Shown piece after piece: positions 10,530 through 22,624 of a stretch of DNA of 64,000 nucleotides. The stretch is from positions 60,059,840-60,123,839 of the forward strand of contig CM051461.1 of the NCBI GenBank assembly GCA_028095005.1, read 5' to 3'. The DNA comes from Rhynchospora pubera (Eukaryota > Streptophyta > Magnoliopsida > Poales > Cyperaceae). Position 1 is the stretch's first letter; the number at the start of each line of letters is the position of its first letter. The notes under the pieces are model-generated. The model saw only the letters and a list, made by a program, of their open reading frames with translations, searched no databases and was not told the origin of the DNA. Both the position numbers and the translations under genes were made by a program.

Positions 10530-11419
10530 TTATTGGATGTCGCATATTACACCCTCAGTATCACCTGCTTCACCACCTTCACAAATAAGAACCTTTCAAT
10601 AAAATTAATTAACAAAAGAACCGCATCTTGAGAAGTCGTTAAATAAAGAATAATTAAATACCTAAAACTTCGGTTCTGTAAAATTCGTGGTTGTTTGTAT
10701 CCAGGAGTTATTTGGAAAAACTGGATGAAAAGAAAATCTGAAGCTCCAGCCTCCAGGAACAAAATGCTTTGATCTTTTCTTTCTACAACAGAAGTGGGTC
10801 ATTAACTTGAAATATATCTACGTAGAATTGTTGGATATTATAATTGACCTGGGGATAAAATATGAATGAGCCCAGTGTTTTTATTTAACGATACGTCCGC
10901 CGGGGGTTTGACATTTATGTGCAAAATACCTTAAAACATTGATTCAAGGGAAAAATATTTCTGTGTCCTCCAAAACTGAGGAAATTGAGCATTTACCTTC
11001 CAATTAAGTAAATATTGACAAGGGGCTAAATCGAATACATCAGTAGTGTGAAAGATTTAGCAAATTAAGTTGGCGACATACAGTACGTACAAGCCGAGTA
11101 CAGTTAAACAACCGAAATAAGGACAAGGTCGGCACCAAGTACTGTATAATTAAGTTGCTCAATACTTTCAACTGATATGTATAAGAAAGAATTAATTATT
11201 CTTAAATATGCCAAGTTACATGAATTTTACAAATTTACACGATCTACGAATATTAGAAAACATTTATTTCTGAACCATATCATTATTTATTTTATTTTTT
11301 TCATTATCTCAGGTGCTTGGTTTTGTTGACTTTGGAGTATAGAGAGAGGGCCTATGCTTCATATGAACATATACAGTTCACATAACAATGCCGTTATGCC
11401 GATATCAGGTTAGTAACTT
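10530..11419. other. Intergenic sequence, nothing recognised
   Basis: AT-rich with short open frames only and no element ends that I can define. Confidence 0.5.
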
Positions 11420-11427
11420 GTTTTGCC

Positions 11428-11622
11428 CAGGGGCGGAACTGGGATCTTCAAATAGATATGACGAAAATTTATAGCATAGATCTTTTTGAGTTTTTAGAGT
11501 ATCCCAAATAATAATTGTTAAAAATTTTAAAAAATTAGTATAGAATTTTCAAACTTATAAGAGTACTTTAGGAAAATTGGCATATGCCAAGGACACTTTG
11601 GATTGCACTTGGTTCCGCCCCT
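11428..11622. mobile_element. hAT MITE with CAGGGGCGGAAC ends
   Basis: Terminal inverted repeats caggggcggaac and gttccgcccct enclose 195 bases. A perfect 8-base duplication gttttgcc flanks it (11420-11427 and 11623-11630). It is non-coding. The length of the target duplication and the cagggg ends assign it to the hAT superfamily. Confidence 0.85.
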
Positions 11623-11640
11623 GTTTTGCCTACAATATTA

Positions 11641-11789
11641 TTTTTTGTTGAAGATAAATTAGGGATCAAACCTCCTAACTTATTTTAAAATTAAATGTCT
11701 ATAAAAAATTTCTAGTCGGGTTTTGAACTTGAGACATTTCGTTCAAAATGAATTGTTTTTTGCCAGCAGGCCAAGAGTTGGTTCTCAAC
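11641..11789 (-). mobile_element. tRNA-derived SINE, copy 1
   Basis: On the minus strand it starts gagaaccaactcttggcc, has a polymerase III box B-like caagttcaaaacccg, and ends ttaggaggtttgatcccta followed by an A-rich tail. It shares this order with the copy at 15847-15998. The target duplication is not clear. Confidence 0.65.
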
Positions 11790-11799
11790 TATAATTTTT

Positions 11800-12290
11800 T
11801 TATTCAAGGAAATTATCTTTTCATATGAGCAATGTTAGTGTGGAATTACATGCACTCTCATACCCAGATTTTTATTTTTTTTTGGAGCTAAGTAGGGTAT
11901 TACCCTACCACTTCTCTTTTATTTAAAGAAAAGGAAATTACACCAAGCTATTGTCTTATGACCATGATTTTATTTGTCAGAATCTAATTGTGTAAAAAAG
12001 GATTTTAGCCAAACTAGGGATATCTAGTTTCAGGGACCCAGACTTTAATAATTCAAGCATAATTGAAGCATCATTGTTGCGGCATAGCCGCAACTACCTA
12101 TCTTAAACTTTAGGATGGTGACAGATTGAAAACTGATCAATCTAATTTGATATATAAATTTGATTATTTGATTATTTTTTTTTATTATTGTTAAAATTGT
12201 CAAAATGATAATTGTAATATATTTCCTCCCTTTTATGCTAATTAATTTCATTAATTGTATGTAGAAATTGCCTGCATAATTTATCAATGC
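11800..12290. other. Intergenic sequence, nothing recognised
   Basis: AT-rich. A 12-base aaagaaaaggaaatt context and long T runs are the only structure, and no gene is visible. Confidence 0.5.
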
Positions 12291-12329
12291 AGCTCGATGA
12301 AGGGACTACTTATAAAAAAAAAAAATTCG

Positions 12330-12920
12330 TTATTAGTACATAAACGCGCATTAATTCATATGGACGAGCAGTGGAGTCCACACGGAGAAAATCCAGAACA
12401 TACAATATTGATTGAAGTTAGGGATTATGACAGATTGGAAATTGATCTAATTACATGGTTGTTAGGAAGTTAGGAAGTGCGAATTTGATTTGCTATATAT
12501 CTTAGGGGCGTTTGACATACACACATGAAATTAGCCTAACATGTTAACCTATAATTGTCAAAAGACTTTTAGGTCAACTGAATTATTAGTACTCACATCA
12601 GAACTAATATCTACTAACTTTATCTCAAACACTAATTTTAATCTCTAACCTAACTAACTTAAAAGTTTTGGCACATGTGCTCATGTGCTCATAAGTTATT
12701 AGCTTTGAAACCTTTAATACGGCCCAGCTGAAAGTGTTTAATTCAAGGACATAAAATGTTGAACATGGATTCAGTTATGCCGTTATCTTAATATACTTTG
12801 TGAATTTGAACAATTTATAGGTAGATTTTTCATGTTGTATTTTTTTATTAGTTTTTTTTTTGTTTCGTTATCTTTGACAGTTTTCTTTTTTCTTGTATTT
12901 TTTTTTCTTATTATAATAAC
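12330..12920. repeat. Segmental duplication I, copy A (left part)
   Basis: From about 12340 the sequence (tggacgagcagtgg, gattgaagttagggatt, gacagattggaaattga, gtgcgaatttgatttgctat) reappears at 21820-21985. The stretch 12690-12920, including acataaaatgttga and the T-rich tract, reappears at 22185-22435. It is non-coding. Confidence 0.8.
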
Positions 12921-14224
12921 TAGCTATAACATAGCGCTCGCAATGTGTTGAATGAAAGCTCGTCTCATTCTTTCTAATTTTAGCAAGAAAGTAACAACGA
13001 TTGAAATATATGTATCGCACTTGACTCGATGAATTGTCATTTATAATAGTTGCTGAAGTTTATTCTCAAAATTTAATGTCAACTGCTCAATTAAAAAATT
13101 GTAATAATTTAAAATAAGAATAATGTCTTTCCAAATACAAAGACTTCTTATTCGATCTTTAATTGATGCGATGGATGAGAACAGTCTTCCTCGAATAAGG
13201 AAGGGCCGAGGAGTTATTCTATAGAGCATGAAAAGTCTTCCTCTTTCATCCATGAGCCTATCACATGCATAAAAAAAAAATAACTATCAATGAGGAACAT
13301 GAAAATTACTATTCCTACACTTGTTCCTTCAACTATTGTCCCAAAAATTTTTATAAGCTAAATTTGTTAAAAAAATTTGTACAAAGTTATTGTCTTTAAT
13401 TAACTCAATAAGGAAGGTTCCATTACCAACATTTTGATTATCCCTAAATATTAATATTTTGCTATTAAGTTATTTTTTCAAATTTTAAAATTCAAATGCT
13501 AAATCCAACCGTTGATCTTTCTTGGTTTAACAAATGTTGCGTTTTCATATAAGTTTTATAAATTTTAGAATTTATTTGATACTCGATCAATAGTTTGAAA
13601 AACAAACGGACCTTGAAATAATGCAAATAGTCCAAATATCCCGCCTATGAATGTAGCCACCATTATTCAACTGATATTAATTGACTGTGTGCTGAAAATT
13701 ATTGAAAGAAAGCCTGATCACCTCTAAATGTGCAAAATTCACCAACATACTTTCTGTGCTAGCGAACATAAAAATGATGGTATTGAGAAAGAATAAGTTT
13801 CATTTTCCCTTGCCATTTTTCTACAGGACTCTTGTAATTTATACTGCGAATCACGATGCACTTTCTAATCTGCATCACCAGAGTTTTCTGAAATCGAATA
13901 ATTAACTTTCTAAAAAACAATACTTATATGCATGAGTAGTGATTTAAAAAATATTACAAAACTCTGTTAAGCTTCTAAGGGGCACAATTGGAAAACTGCT
14001 TATTCCAAATATGTTTTACTTGGAGGTTTATATATGTCTATTTAATGGATCCAGAAAATAAAATTTTATTTTATGAAGCTATTAAGCTGAGTACAAAACT
14101 ATATAGATCCTCCGAAGGATTACCAGAAAATATATATAAAAAATAACTCCAAGCATTTTTTAGTTCCAGTAGTAAATAAAGTCATGGCTTCATTTGTAAA
14201 TTACTTGAAAAGGCTCACTGTGGT

Positions 14225-14225
<1 letters not shown>
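12921..14225. other. Intergenic sequence, nothing recognised
   Basis: This lies inside the 5.1 kb present in duplication copy A but absent from copy B. Short open frames (13041-13253 minus, 13702-13905 plus) show no family resemblance. Confidence 0.45.

Positions 14226-14227
<2 letters not shown>

Positions 14228-14268
<41 letters not shown>
14228..14268. repeat. (TC)n microsatellite
   Basis: An uninterrupted dinucleotide run of about 20 units. Confidence 0.95.
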
Positions 14269-14271
<3 letters not shown>

Positions 14272-14739
14272 CAACAAATCCGCTCCATTGGAACAATTGT
14301 TCCAAATTAATATGGCGGTGGCTGTTGGTTGTTTATTAGTAAAAAGTTGAAATTTACTAGTAGCAACACATAGGAGAAGAGGAACTCAAATGCATAATAT
14401 TTTTTTTTTTTATTTCTTTCTTGCTTGTCTATTTGATACAAATTAACCTCCTATTTTTATTTATTACAACTCCAAAAATAACTAATCTATTCTAAACTTA
14501 TGCGTCCATACATGCACACTTATTTTCTATTTCTTTCGACCTAAAAAAAACCACAACTATTATGTATCAAACTACCGACATATTTAAACTTTTCTAAAAT
14601 ACTATTATATTTAGACTTTCTTAAAATACTGTTCTATAAACTAACACTCTTTACCAGTATCCTCTATTTTTGGATTACATTCAACACTTCTCTTTAATTC
14701 ACAAATCTATCACATTCATTATGTCACAACACCAACTGA

Positions 14740-15028
14740 ACTTGTCTCGAATCTGGCCATGGAGAGAATGTCCTTCATAGTCTATTGCTTTTTTTTGTGC
14801 ATAGCCCTTTGCCACCAATCTTGCTTTGTGTTTCAAAATGTTACCATCTAGCTCGAATTTCATCCTGTAAACCCATTTAACACCAATGACAGTACTATTT
14901 TTTAGTAGTTCAACTAGATTCCAGGTTTGGTTTTGCTTAATTGCATTAATTTCTTCTTTCATTGCTAGAAGCTGTTCCTTCTTCTCTGTTGCCTCTTCAT
15001 AGGTCACCGGATCTCTCACATACAACAC
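14740..15028 (-). pseudogene. Copia reverse transcriptase fragment
   Basis: The minus-strand translation contains the N-terminal part of a Copia reverse transcriptase: DPVTYEEAT, EEINAIKQNQTWNLVELLK, GVKWVYRMK and KHKARLVAKGYAQKKAIDYE. The frame then breaks near 14765, where the expected TFSPVARFETVQLV is recoverable only by changing frame. No LTR, RNase H or integrase lies nearby, so this is a short dead remnant of an element. Confidence 0.85.
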
Positions 15029-15254
15029 TTAGGTTGTATTATACAATTCTTGTAAGGTTTTAGAATTCTGCGGTGGTGGTTGTATTATACAATTCTTATA
15101 ATCAATAGACAAACATAAAGGAGGATACCCAATTTGTAGCTCAGGAGAAGTTAAAAGAAAATCAAATGTCCTTTTCCTCTTTTTGTGTATAACATGCAGC
15201 ACCAAAGTGTACATATTAAGCTTATTACCATGGAACATAGTAACAAATATCAAC

Positions 15255-15834
15255 CAATAATATGAAAAAAAATTATCAAAACATTAACAGCTAGTTGATA
15301 GCTTAATTTGCAAAAGACTAACGACATGGACATTTCATTTGTGCAAAAGAATGTTTACCGCAATGCCACACAACTACTCAAATGTTATTGGCCTCTTGAA
15401 GAGACCTTAACCTCACATTACAAATATATGGTACTGTTTTTTTTTATTTGTTTCCTTCTTATTTGTAAATGTTAAGACTTGATGTATAATATGCATAAGT
15501 GCATAAAATATTGAGAAATGAGAACAATATTCATCTTCCTTCCTTCAACCACCCAAGGTTAGCTACATAAAAAATAAAAATATAATCAGCGTGGCAGCAT
15601 TTGTAAACATAGCTATAACATCATAAAAGCACTTGTAAACAATTATATGATTTCAGCGCCAATGAGTCAAGTTTGTAAGCCTGTTAATTATACAATATAT
15701 ATGATTTATTATCAGGACCAACCAAGAGTTGGTCTCCTCAAAATCTAAACATTGTATTGAAAAAATTCAGTTAAATATACTTCTAATATTAGAAAGAACT
15801 TCATTACGGGTAAAAAGTACACTTACAATTCTAA
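15255..15834. other. Intergenic sequence with a possible SINE head fragment
   Basis: gaccaaccaagagttggtctcc at about 15718-15739 resembles the inverted 5' end of the SINE family described at 15847. The rest is AT-rich and unassigned. Confidence 0.4.
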
Positions 15835-15846
15835 CAATATTCTACT

Positions 15847-15998
15847 TTTGAGAACCAAACTCTTGGTCCAATGACAAATAACAATGCATCTCAAGTGAGA
15901 GGTCGTAGGTTCAAAATCCGGCTGGATGTTTTTTATAGACATTTAATTTAGAAATAAATTAGAAGGCTTGACTCCCAATTTATCTTAAAAAAAAAAAG
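15847..15998 (+). mobile_element. tRNA-derived SINE, copy 2 (best preserved)
   Basis: 152 bases bounded by a perfect 12-base direct repeat caatattctact (15835-15846 and 15999-16010). The head carries a box A-like tggtccaatgac and a box B-like gtaggttcaaaatcc, spaced as in a tRNA gene. The body contains tagacatttaattt and ends in an A tail (ttaaaaaaaaaaag). A target duplication of this length, an A tail and a polymerase III promoter identify a SINE mobilised by a LINE. Confidence 0.85.
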
Positions 15999-16010
15999 CA
16001 ATATTCTACT

Positions 16011-16955
16011 CTTTAGTCTTTAGTGAGGCTCAACAATCTCATCTTAGGAAGACCATGATGGTCGACAATTAACCGAACTGAATCATTTACTGTCACATAA
16101 TCAAATTGAACATATCTATATATACTACTATAAAAATAAAATTATTAGTTTGATTGCGCCAACAGTAAAATACAAAATCAGATAATAACGTCATCAAATT
16201 TGTATATATCCACCCCCATTTAGTATTTTCACAAACTCTCATTTTAATCCACAAAGGTTGAGTATTTAGACATGTATTCTGAAATTCTCTTAATATTGTA
16301 TTTTTTTCCCCCAATTTTCATCAATCGCTCTATCTTCCACAACACTAATCTAATGAAAAATAAGAAAGTGTTTTTCACCTAACTTGGTTGTAATGGACCA
16401 AATAGAAGGACTCATGATGATGTGACTACATAGTGCTAAACAGCGTCTCCAGTAGAACCGAACCTCTCTTTTAATTTCCCTCGGCCTTTAATTAAGACTC
16501 CTGAAATGCCAAAACTGTGTCAAGTTTGAGAATTCAGTACTAACATAAAAAACAATTAGGTCCAACATAACTAGAAGTGCCTCGAGCATCACCACAGTAT
16601 TTAGTTTATGATCAATTGAGTGATCTACATTTTGGAATTGAATTCATATGTTCTCTAAAATTCAAAAGAAAATAATTACTCAAAAAATTTGAATATTCCA
16701 GCATTACGTGATTTTCACCAATACTTTTAATTTACAAAATCATTTGATATTGAAAGCATTTTTACTAATTGGTGTTTTTTTGGGAGTAATATTAGTTTAA
16801 GAAAATTTAAGAAAGTGTCACCTACCATAACACCATATATAATGACGGGTTCTCTTCTCTTGTTGCATCCCTATCAACACCAAATTCCTGCACATTGTTG
16901 AATACAAATATAAAAGTGTCAAATACCAAAATAGAGGAGGTAAAGTGTAATTATG
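16011..16955. other. Intergenic sequence, nothing recognised
   Basis: AT-rich; no coding segment or element end is recognised. Confidence 0.5.
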
Positions 16956-16958
16956 TTG

Positions 16959-16959
<1 letters not shown>

Positions 16960-16998
<39 letters not shown>
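16960..16998. repeat. (TA)n microsatellite
   Basis: About 18 uninterrupted TA units. Confidence 0.95.
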
Positions 16999-16999
16999 C

Positions 17000-18030
17000 A
17001 CCAACTGCACAAAACCAACAAATTCTGAAAGAAAAGAGAGCTAATAGTCGTGCATAATTACAGAAAGGACAACTAATTCTCGTTTAAGCTGGTTTTCTAA
17101 CCTGATTCGTGGCCAAATTAATTGAACTCATCTGAAAGAGGAACACACGACTCTTCTCATTAATACTGACCTGATATCAAATAAGATTCAATAATCAGAC
17201 ATAGAAGAAGATGATCAGGTTGAAAATGTCCCTCCACAAAACAACAAATTCTTTCACAATATATAAAACAAAGATTTACAAATAAGTGTATAAATTAGAA
17301 AAAAGTCATGAAATAGATGCATATAATACCATGATTCATTTTAATTTTTTTTTTTTTGAGAAACGATTCATGTTACTTATTAACTTTAATTTGAAGAATT
17401 TTTGGTAAAAAAATAAATCAAATGTCCATATTAGCAGTTTAGATGCATAACAAAGGTTTCTAAACCAACAATTAGCAAAAGAATCAACACAGAAATAAGG
17501 GAAAAAGAAAAAAAGAAGTACATCGCACCTAAGCGAAAGATCCACCAGAAAAGACAGCGGAAAGCAACAGCAGTCCCCAGAAATTCGAAATTGGCAGCCC
17601 CGCAACCTACACAGGAGGCAGAAACTGAAGAAATTAGTGAACAAATATATGGATGTCTTCCATTGTCGTCCAAGCAAAGCTCACTGTCGGGAGCGAAGCA
17701 AAATCAAAAGGATATCAGCAACAATCGCACCATCCCATCTGCCACCGTCGGTCGCTTTCCCTCCCTCTAGTTCCTTTAGGTCGACCGCTCTTCCTTTTTG
17801 TTTGTTTTGCTGGCGAAAATGGAAGAGGGCATGAAATCTAGGATGACACTGGAGCGGCGGTCTTAGACGAAATGAGATCCAGTCCCGCGCGGGAGCGGAT
17901 TGGTCTCAGACTCTCAGTGGAGAGGAAGGATGCTCATTCAATCCATCGTGCAGAGAGAAAAGATCGGACGGCTGGGATACACTAAAATTGAACTGTTTTT
18001 CTCAAGTTTGAAATTGATGTATATAATTAG
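17000..18030. other. Intergenic sequence; GC-richer patch at 17600-17960
   Basis: The patch 17600-17960 has near-balanced composition and open frames on both strands but no family resemblance. It could be a leader exon or promoter relic of a gene lost from copy A of the duplication. Confidence 0.35.
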
Positions 18031-18034
18031 TAAA

Positions 18035-18161
18035 ATTTTTCTTCAAGTAAATTAATTTCATTGGAGGATTTTGAATTATATATGTCCCAAGTTTTAATTT
18101 CGTTACAGGACAACTTCTTAAGCAACATTCATTAAAATTTCAATTCTTGTCGAAATTTTAT
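18035..18161. repeat. Segmental duplication I, copy A (right part, before the insertions)
   Basis: ggaggattttgaattatat, cccaagttttaattt, cttcttaagcaacattca and aaatttcaattcttgt match 22468-22550 in copy B. The match stops where the (TA)n/MITE cluster begins and resumes at about 19750. Confidence 0.75.
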
Positions 18162-18191
18162 TATATATATATATATATATATATGAATATA

Positions 18192-18585
18192 TAGAGAATG
18201 GCTAATGTGCCACAGATGGCACAGAGGGGCCCATACCACATAGTCGTTTTTCGAGATTCAAAATTTAAATACTCAATATAAACCATTCAAGTTATTCATC
18301 ATATTAAAATACCCTTGGAAACCAAATTTTACATTTTTTTGCTATTTATTATGACATTTAAAAAAAAAGTTATAATTGGAGTATTTCAGACCCTCTAATT
18401 TGAACACATCAAAATAAATAGCAAAATAATTCAAAAAAATGTAAAATTTGGTCTCCAAATGTATTTCAATATGATGATCAATTTGAACGGTTTGGATTGA
18501 CCGATTGTATTTCGGATCTTAAAAAAATGATTCAAGAAAGACATCTGTGGCATTGCCATCTGTGGCACTTTAGCCCACCTCTATC
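18192..18585. mobile_element. Foldback MITE (ggcta-end family) in (TA)n, copy 2
   Basis: Arms are mirrored around a centre near 18400: accaaattttacatttttt on the left reappears inverted at 18435-18460. The ends read agagaatggctaatgtgcc and ggcactttagcccacctct. It is flanked on both sides by TA-repeat tracts. Confidence 0.8.

Positions 18586-18642
<57 letters not shown>
18586..18642. repeat. (TA)n followed by (GA)n
   Basis: TA run to 18612, then GA run to about 18642, between two MITEs. Confidence 0.9.
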
Positions 18643-18646
<4 letters not shown>

Positions 18647-19003
18647 TAACGCGCCATCGATGGCACGTGCCATCAATTTTCTATCGACTCGTTTTTTAAA
18701 ATTCTAAAGTCAAACGGTCGATCCAAACCGTTCAAGTTGATCAAAATATTCAAATACCTTTGGAGACCAAATTTTATATTTTTTCATATTTTTTTTGCTA
18801 TTTATTATGATATTTTCAAATTGGAGGGCCTGGAATACTCTAATCATAATGTTTTTAAAAATATCATAATAAATAGCCAAAAAATATTTGAAAAAATATA
18901 AAATTTGGTCTCCAAAGATATTTCAATATGGAGAACAACTTGAACGGTTTGGATTGACCATTTGAATTTTGGATCTCGAAAAATAACTTGATGGCACGTT
19001 AGC

Positions 19004-19010
<7 letters not shown>
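18640..19010. mobile_element. Foldback MITE (ggcta-end family) in (TA)n, copy 3
   Basis: The ends gagtggctaacgcgccatcg and gatggcacgttagccattct are inverted repeats. Internal arms share the accaaattttata ... tatttattatgatatttt core with copy 2. It is flanked by TA tracts and non-coding. Confidence 0.85.

Positions 19011-19048
<38 letters not shown>
19011..19048. repeat. (TA)n microsatellite
   Basis: TA tract separating two MITEs. Confidence 0.95.
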
Positions 19049-19049
<1 letters not shown>

Positions 19050-19052
<3 letters not shown>

Positions 19053-19699
19053 GAGTTTAGCTACGGTGAGTCGTGGCAAAAACTCCTAGATCTAGATCAA
19101 AATGACCGATCCAAACCGTCCAATATGATGTTCCTATTGAAATCTCCTTGTAGACCAAATTTTTCATTTTTTCGAAATTTTTAAGTATTTTTTTTGAAAT
19201 TTTAGAAAATTGTTAATCTAATTGGTTCTGAACCATTCAAAAACATCAGTTTTTAAAAATTCGAAAAAAATACTTAAAAATTTCGAAAAAATAAAAAATT
19301 TGGTTTGCACGGAGATTTCAATAGGGAGATCATGTTGGACGGTTTGGATCGGTCATTTTGATCTAGATCTAAGAGTTTTGGTCGCGACTCACCATATATG
19401 ATCTCCATATTGAAATCTCCTTGCCGACCAAAATTTTCATTTTTTTTAATTTTTTAAGTATTTTTTTCGGATTTTCAAAAACAGCAATTTTTGTAGGGTT
19501 CAGAACAAATTAGATTAACGATTTTTGAAAATTCGAAAAAAATGCTTAAAAAATTCAAAAAAATGAAAATTTTGGTCTGTAAGGAGATTTCAATATGGAG
19601 ATCATATTTCACGGTTTGGATCGGTCATTTGAATTTTCAAAATTGAAATCTGACGGGGTTTAACCGAGACTCCGGTCAAAGCGCTTTGATTGAAGGCTT

Positions 19700-19705
<6 letters not shown>
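19050..19705. mobile_element. Composite of two foldback MITE units in (TA)n, copy 4
   Basis: A first hairpin unit runs from tagagtttagctacggtgag to gtcgcgactcacc at 19393. A second hairpin core follows immediately (atatgatctccatattgaaa at 19396, its complement near 19600), ending gaaggctttctcta. It looks like one element partly duplicated or one inserted in another. Both share the accgatccaaaccgtccaa arm motif with the other copies. Confidence 0.65.

Positions 19706-19751
<46 letters not shown>
19704..19751. repeat. (TA)n microsatellite
   Basis: TA run closing the MITE cluster. Single-copy duplicated sequence resumes at 19752. Confidence 0.95.
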
Positions 19752-19753
<2 letters not shown>

Positions 19754-19839
19754 CCTTTTATATTAAAATGGCGCACAATGACACAAATCATATAATTCAT
19801 CGGCTTAACTAAAATAATACCTTCAACAACTATACAGCT

Positions 19840-20090
19840 CAGTTGCTAATCTCAGAGTTGCAAAAGCTAAAATAACAGTTGCTAAAATAATGACTGTTAT
19901 TTCCTAAAAACAGTTGTAGAAAGCCGGTAAACAATGACTGTTTTAATTAAAAAACATTTTCTAAAGTACCAAACAATGACTGTTTCAAATATAAAATAGT
20001 CATTGAAAGAGGGTCATTAATAATTTTCTAAAAACAATCGCTGGAAATTTAAGCAATTGTTATTTATAAAAACGGTCATTATTTCCTTAT
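19840..20090. repeat. Cluster of AATGACTGTTTT motifs
   Basis: acaatgactgttt and its complement (aaacagtcatt, ttgctaaaataatgac) recur at least seven times in 250 bases, on both strands. This resembles the subterminal arrays of CACTA elements, but no CACTA terminus or transposase is visible nearby. Confidence 0.5.
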
Positions 20091-21790
20091 TTTTTTTTTT
20101 GAATTCTGCTCTCCATAACCTAAAGATCCATATATATGTATAACAATTATATTAAACAATCACAATAACAGACACTAACAAGATTCAATACCAATTGCAC
20201 AATGAACTTCAATATATAAAGAAAATTGACCATGATGTAAAGAAATTTCAATATCATTGTTCAAGTAAGAATTTACAATTCATGTAAAGAAAATTCTATA
20301 TATGCTCTATCTGATTGTTTCTTATATCAATAATAGTAGACTGCTATTTGCCTCAACGCTAGTCTCACCCATTTGTTCTTTTGTAAGAATCATTCCTTCT
20401 TTAATCATCTATTGTAGGAGGACCTTTGCCGTGACAGGATTACCGTTTACCTTCTGACAGAGCCTTCTCTTTCACTCCACGATTACCAAGATCAACTTCA
20501 ACCTGATAAAACACAACAGTTAATATGACAAAACATATTAACAACATTATCAAATGTTGAGTAGAAACATTCTCAACCTAATTGATGTTATTTTCATCAC
20601 AAATTCTGCATCTTTTGTGAGGAAATATAGAAAAAGTATAAATGTATGAATACTTACGTGAAGTTAGTAATCAAATGGCAGAGAAAGATAGCAGCCTCAA
20701 ATCTGGCCAAATCCATTCTTGAGCAAAGCCTCTGGCCCCTCCAAATAGCATAAATCTAGTTCATTTATATCCTTCTCCTATGAAAACACAATTGAAACCA
20801 CCACAAATGATTCAAATGAATATAAATTTTTTGTTTAAAGAAACATGATCTTACTAGTTTATCAATAATTCTCATAAGTCTAAATAGTAATGTACTAGTT
20901 CCTAATGTTGCATTTCCATCTTGGCTTGCCAGGAAAAGTAAAACCATCATATTAGTCCATTAATAGTTGGCTATATAGTATGCCTCATCATGTGATATTA
21001 GTTACATTAGGGATAAAGAATCCTTTGATCTCTACATCCCACTCTGACTTTCGCATTGTACTCCTTGCTATCTTGCCGATTCGCAGACTCTTAGAAATAA
21101 CCTACATATATTTATTACATGAATTTTACTTTGATTGGTTGCTAAAGTTTAACACAAAATAGGTGAGAGGAAGGCAAATTGATATACATCTTGTGTGAAA
21201 GATAGTCTGTCCAAACCAAATTTTCAACAAGGGCCAATTTCAGCTATCAAACCAGCAACAAATTCTTGAAATTGGTCATGTACAGACTGTATCCAACAAG
21301 GCTTAATTACTTAATTTCAAAATAAAATTTACGGAACCATCTGCTAAAATTTTCAGGGGAAATATGTAGTAGGTGTGATGAATTGAGGGATTGGGTATGG
21401 GGAACGAATTGATGAGTTGGGTGTGAGACAGGATTGAACCGTAGCAGGTGCGAAATTGAGGTACTGGGAGATGAGGAGAAGAGAAAGAAAGGCGGAATTA
21501 GGGCTTTGATTAGCGCAAGATATTGACGGAGACAACATTGGATATCAAAATAGGATCAGAAAGGGTCGAAAATATGAAAGCCAAAGCTGCCAAATATTTG
21601 TCTACCGATTCAGCGGATCAATTTTAGTAGCGATTGTACCTGTCACACAAATATTTACAGAGTTAATGTTACATTAAATCTGAAATTAATTAATCTCACC
21701 AGCCAGAGAGAAAGAAAAATAATAGCCGTGTCGAGACGAATTTAACAAAATAATCATCGAAACCGACGCATCTTTATTTATAAATACTAC
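20091..21790. other. Unassigned sequence beside the motif cluster
   Basis: A minus-strand stretch near 20380-20500 reads like short exon-like sequence with a plausible acceptor before gttgaagttgatcttgg, but stops occur in all frames. A GC-richer patch at 21340-21560 has an uninformative open frame. No family is recognised. Confidence 0.3.
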
Positions 21791-21814
21791 TGATACTGAT
21801 ATATATTAATAGTT

Positions 21815-22620
21815 CGTAAACGCACATTAATCATATGGACGTGCAGTGGAAGTGGGAGTCCACACTGAGCAAATCCAGAATGTGCAATGTTGATTGAAGT
21901 TAGGGATTGTGACAGATTGGAAATTGAATGAATTATATATGGATCAAGGAAGTGCGAATTTGATTTGCTATATATCTTAAAAGTTTTGGCCCCATGTGGT
22001 CAAATAATCATCAGCTCATCCAATCGTGAACAGCCTGCAGATTTCTTCTCCGGTCTCTCAAAATCGTGGCAATGAATTGTGGCCTTAAGATCCTTGGTTG
22101 GGCAAGAATTGAGTAGATGTAACAAAGACTGTAGGTTGTCAGCGAAAAGATGCAACTTAGACCACACAAATGCTCGTTAGTTATCAGCTTAATTAATTTG
22201 AAAATTTTAGTACTGCCTAACTCAGACTATTTAATACAACAACATAAAATGTTGACGGCGAATTCAATTTTGCCGTTTTCCTAATTTCCGTTGTGGTTTG
22301 AACATTAATAGGTACTTCTTTCATGTTATGCTTTTTTTCCCCCCCTTTAATTTTTTTATTAGTTTGGTTCCTTTTTTTTATTTTTGTTCTTTGATAGATT
22401 TCTTTTTCTTGTATTTTTTTCTTATGACAGTAATTCGTTAATGGGATTATTTCTTCAACTTAATTAATTCCATCGGAGGATTTTCAATTATATGCCAAGT
22501 TTGGTCACAGAACATCTTCCGCAACAATCATTGAAATTTCATTTCTTGTTATGTTCCTGTTATATTGAAATGGTACGCAAATCATAATCCAACGGCTTAA
22601 CCAAAATAATCAATAATATT
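21815..22620. repeat. Segmental duplication I, copy B
   Basis: This single contiguous segment matches 12340-12920 and then 18035-18160 and 19752-19820 of copy A. It therefore lacks both the 5.1 kb between the first two blocks and the (TA)n/MITE cluster between the last two. Confidence 0.8.
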
Positions 22621-22624
22621 AATT

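Noticed and set aside
15029..15253. Frame upstream of the Copia fragment as part of its pol gene
   Set aside because: It lacks any integrase or linker motif. It also contains a near-repeat of the tgtattatacaattctt segment, so it is unlikely to be coding.
15880..15930. Possible tRNA gene from the box A and box B-like motifs
   Set aside because: No cloverleaf with acceptor stem can be drawn; the flanking duplications and A tail show it is a SINE head.
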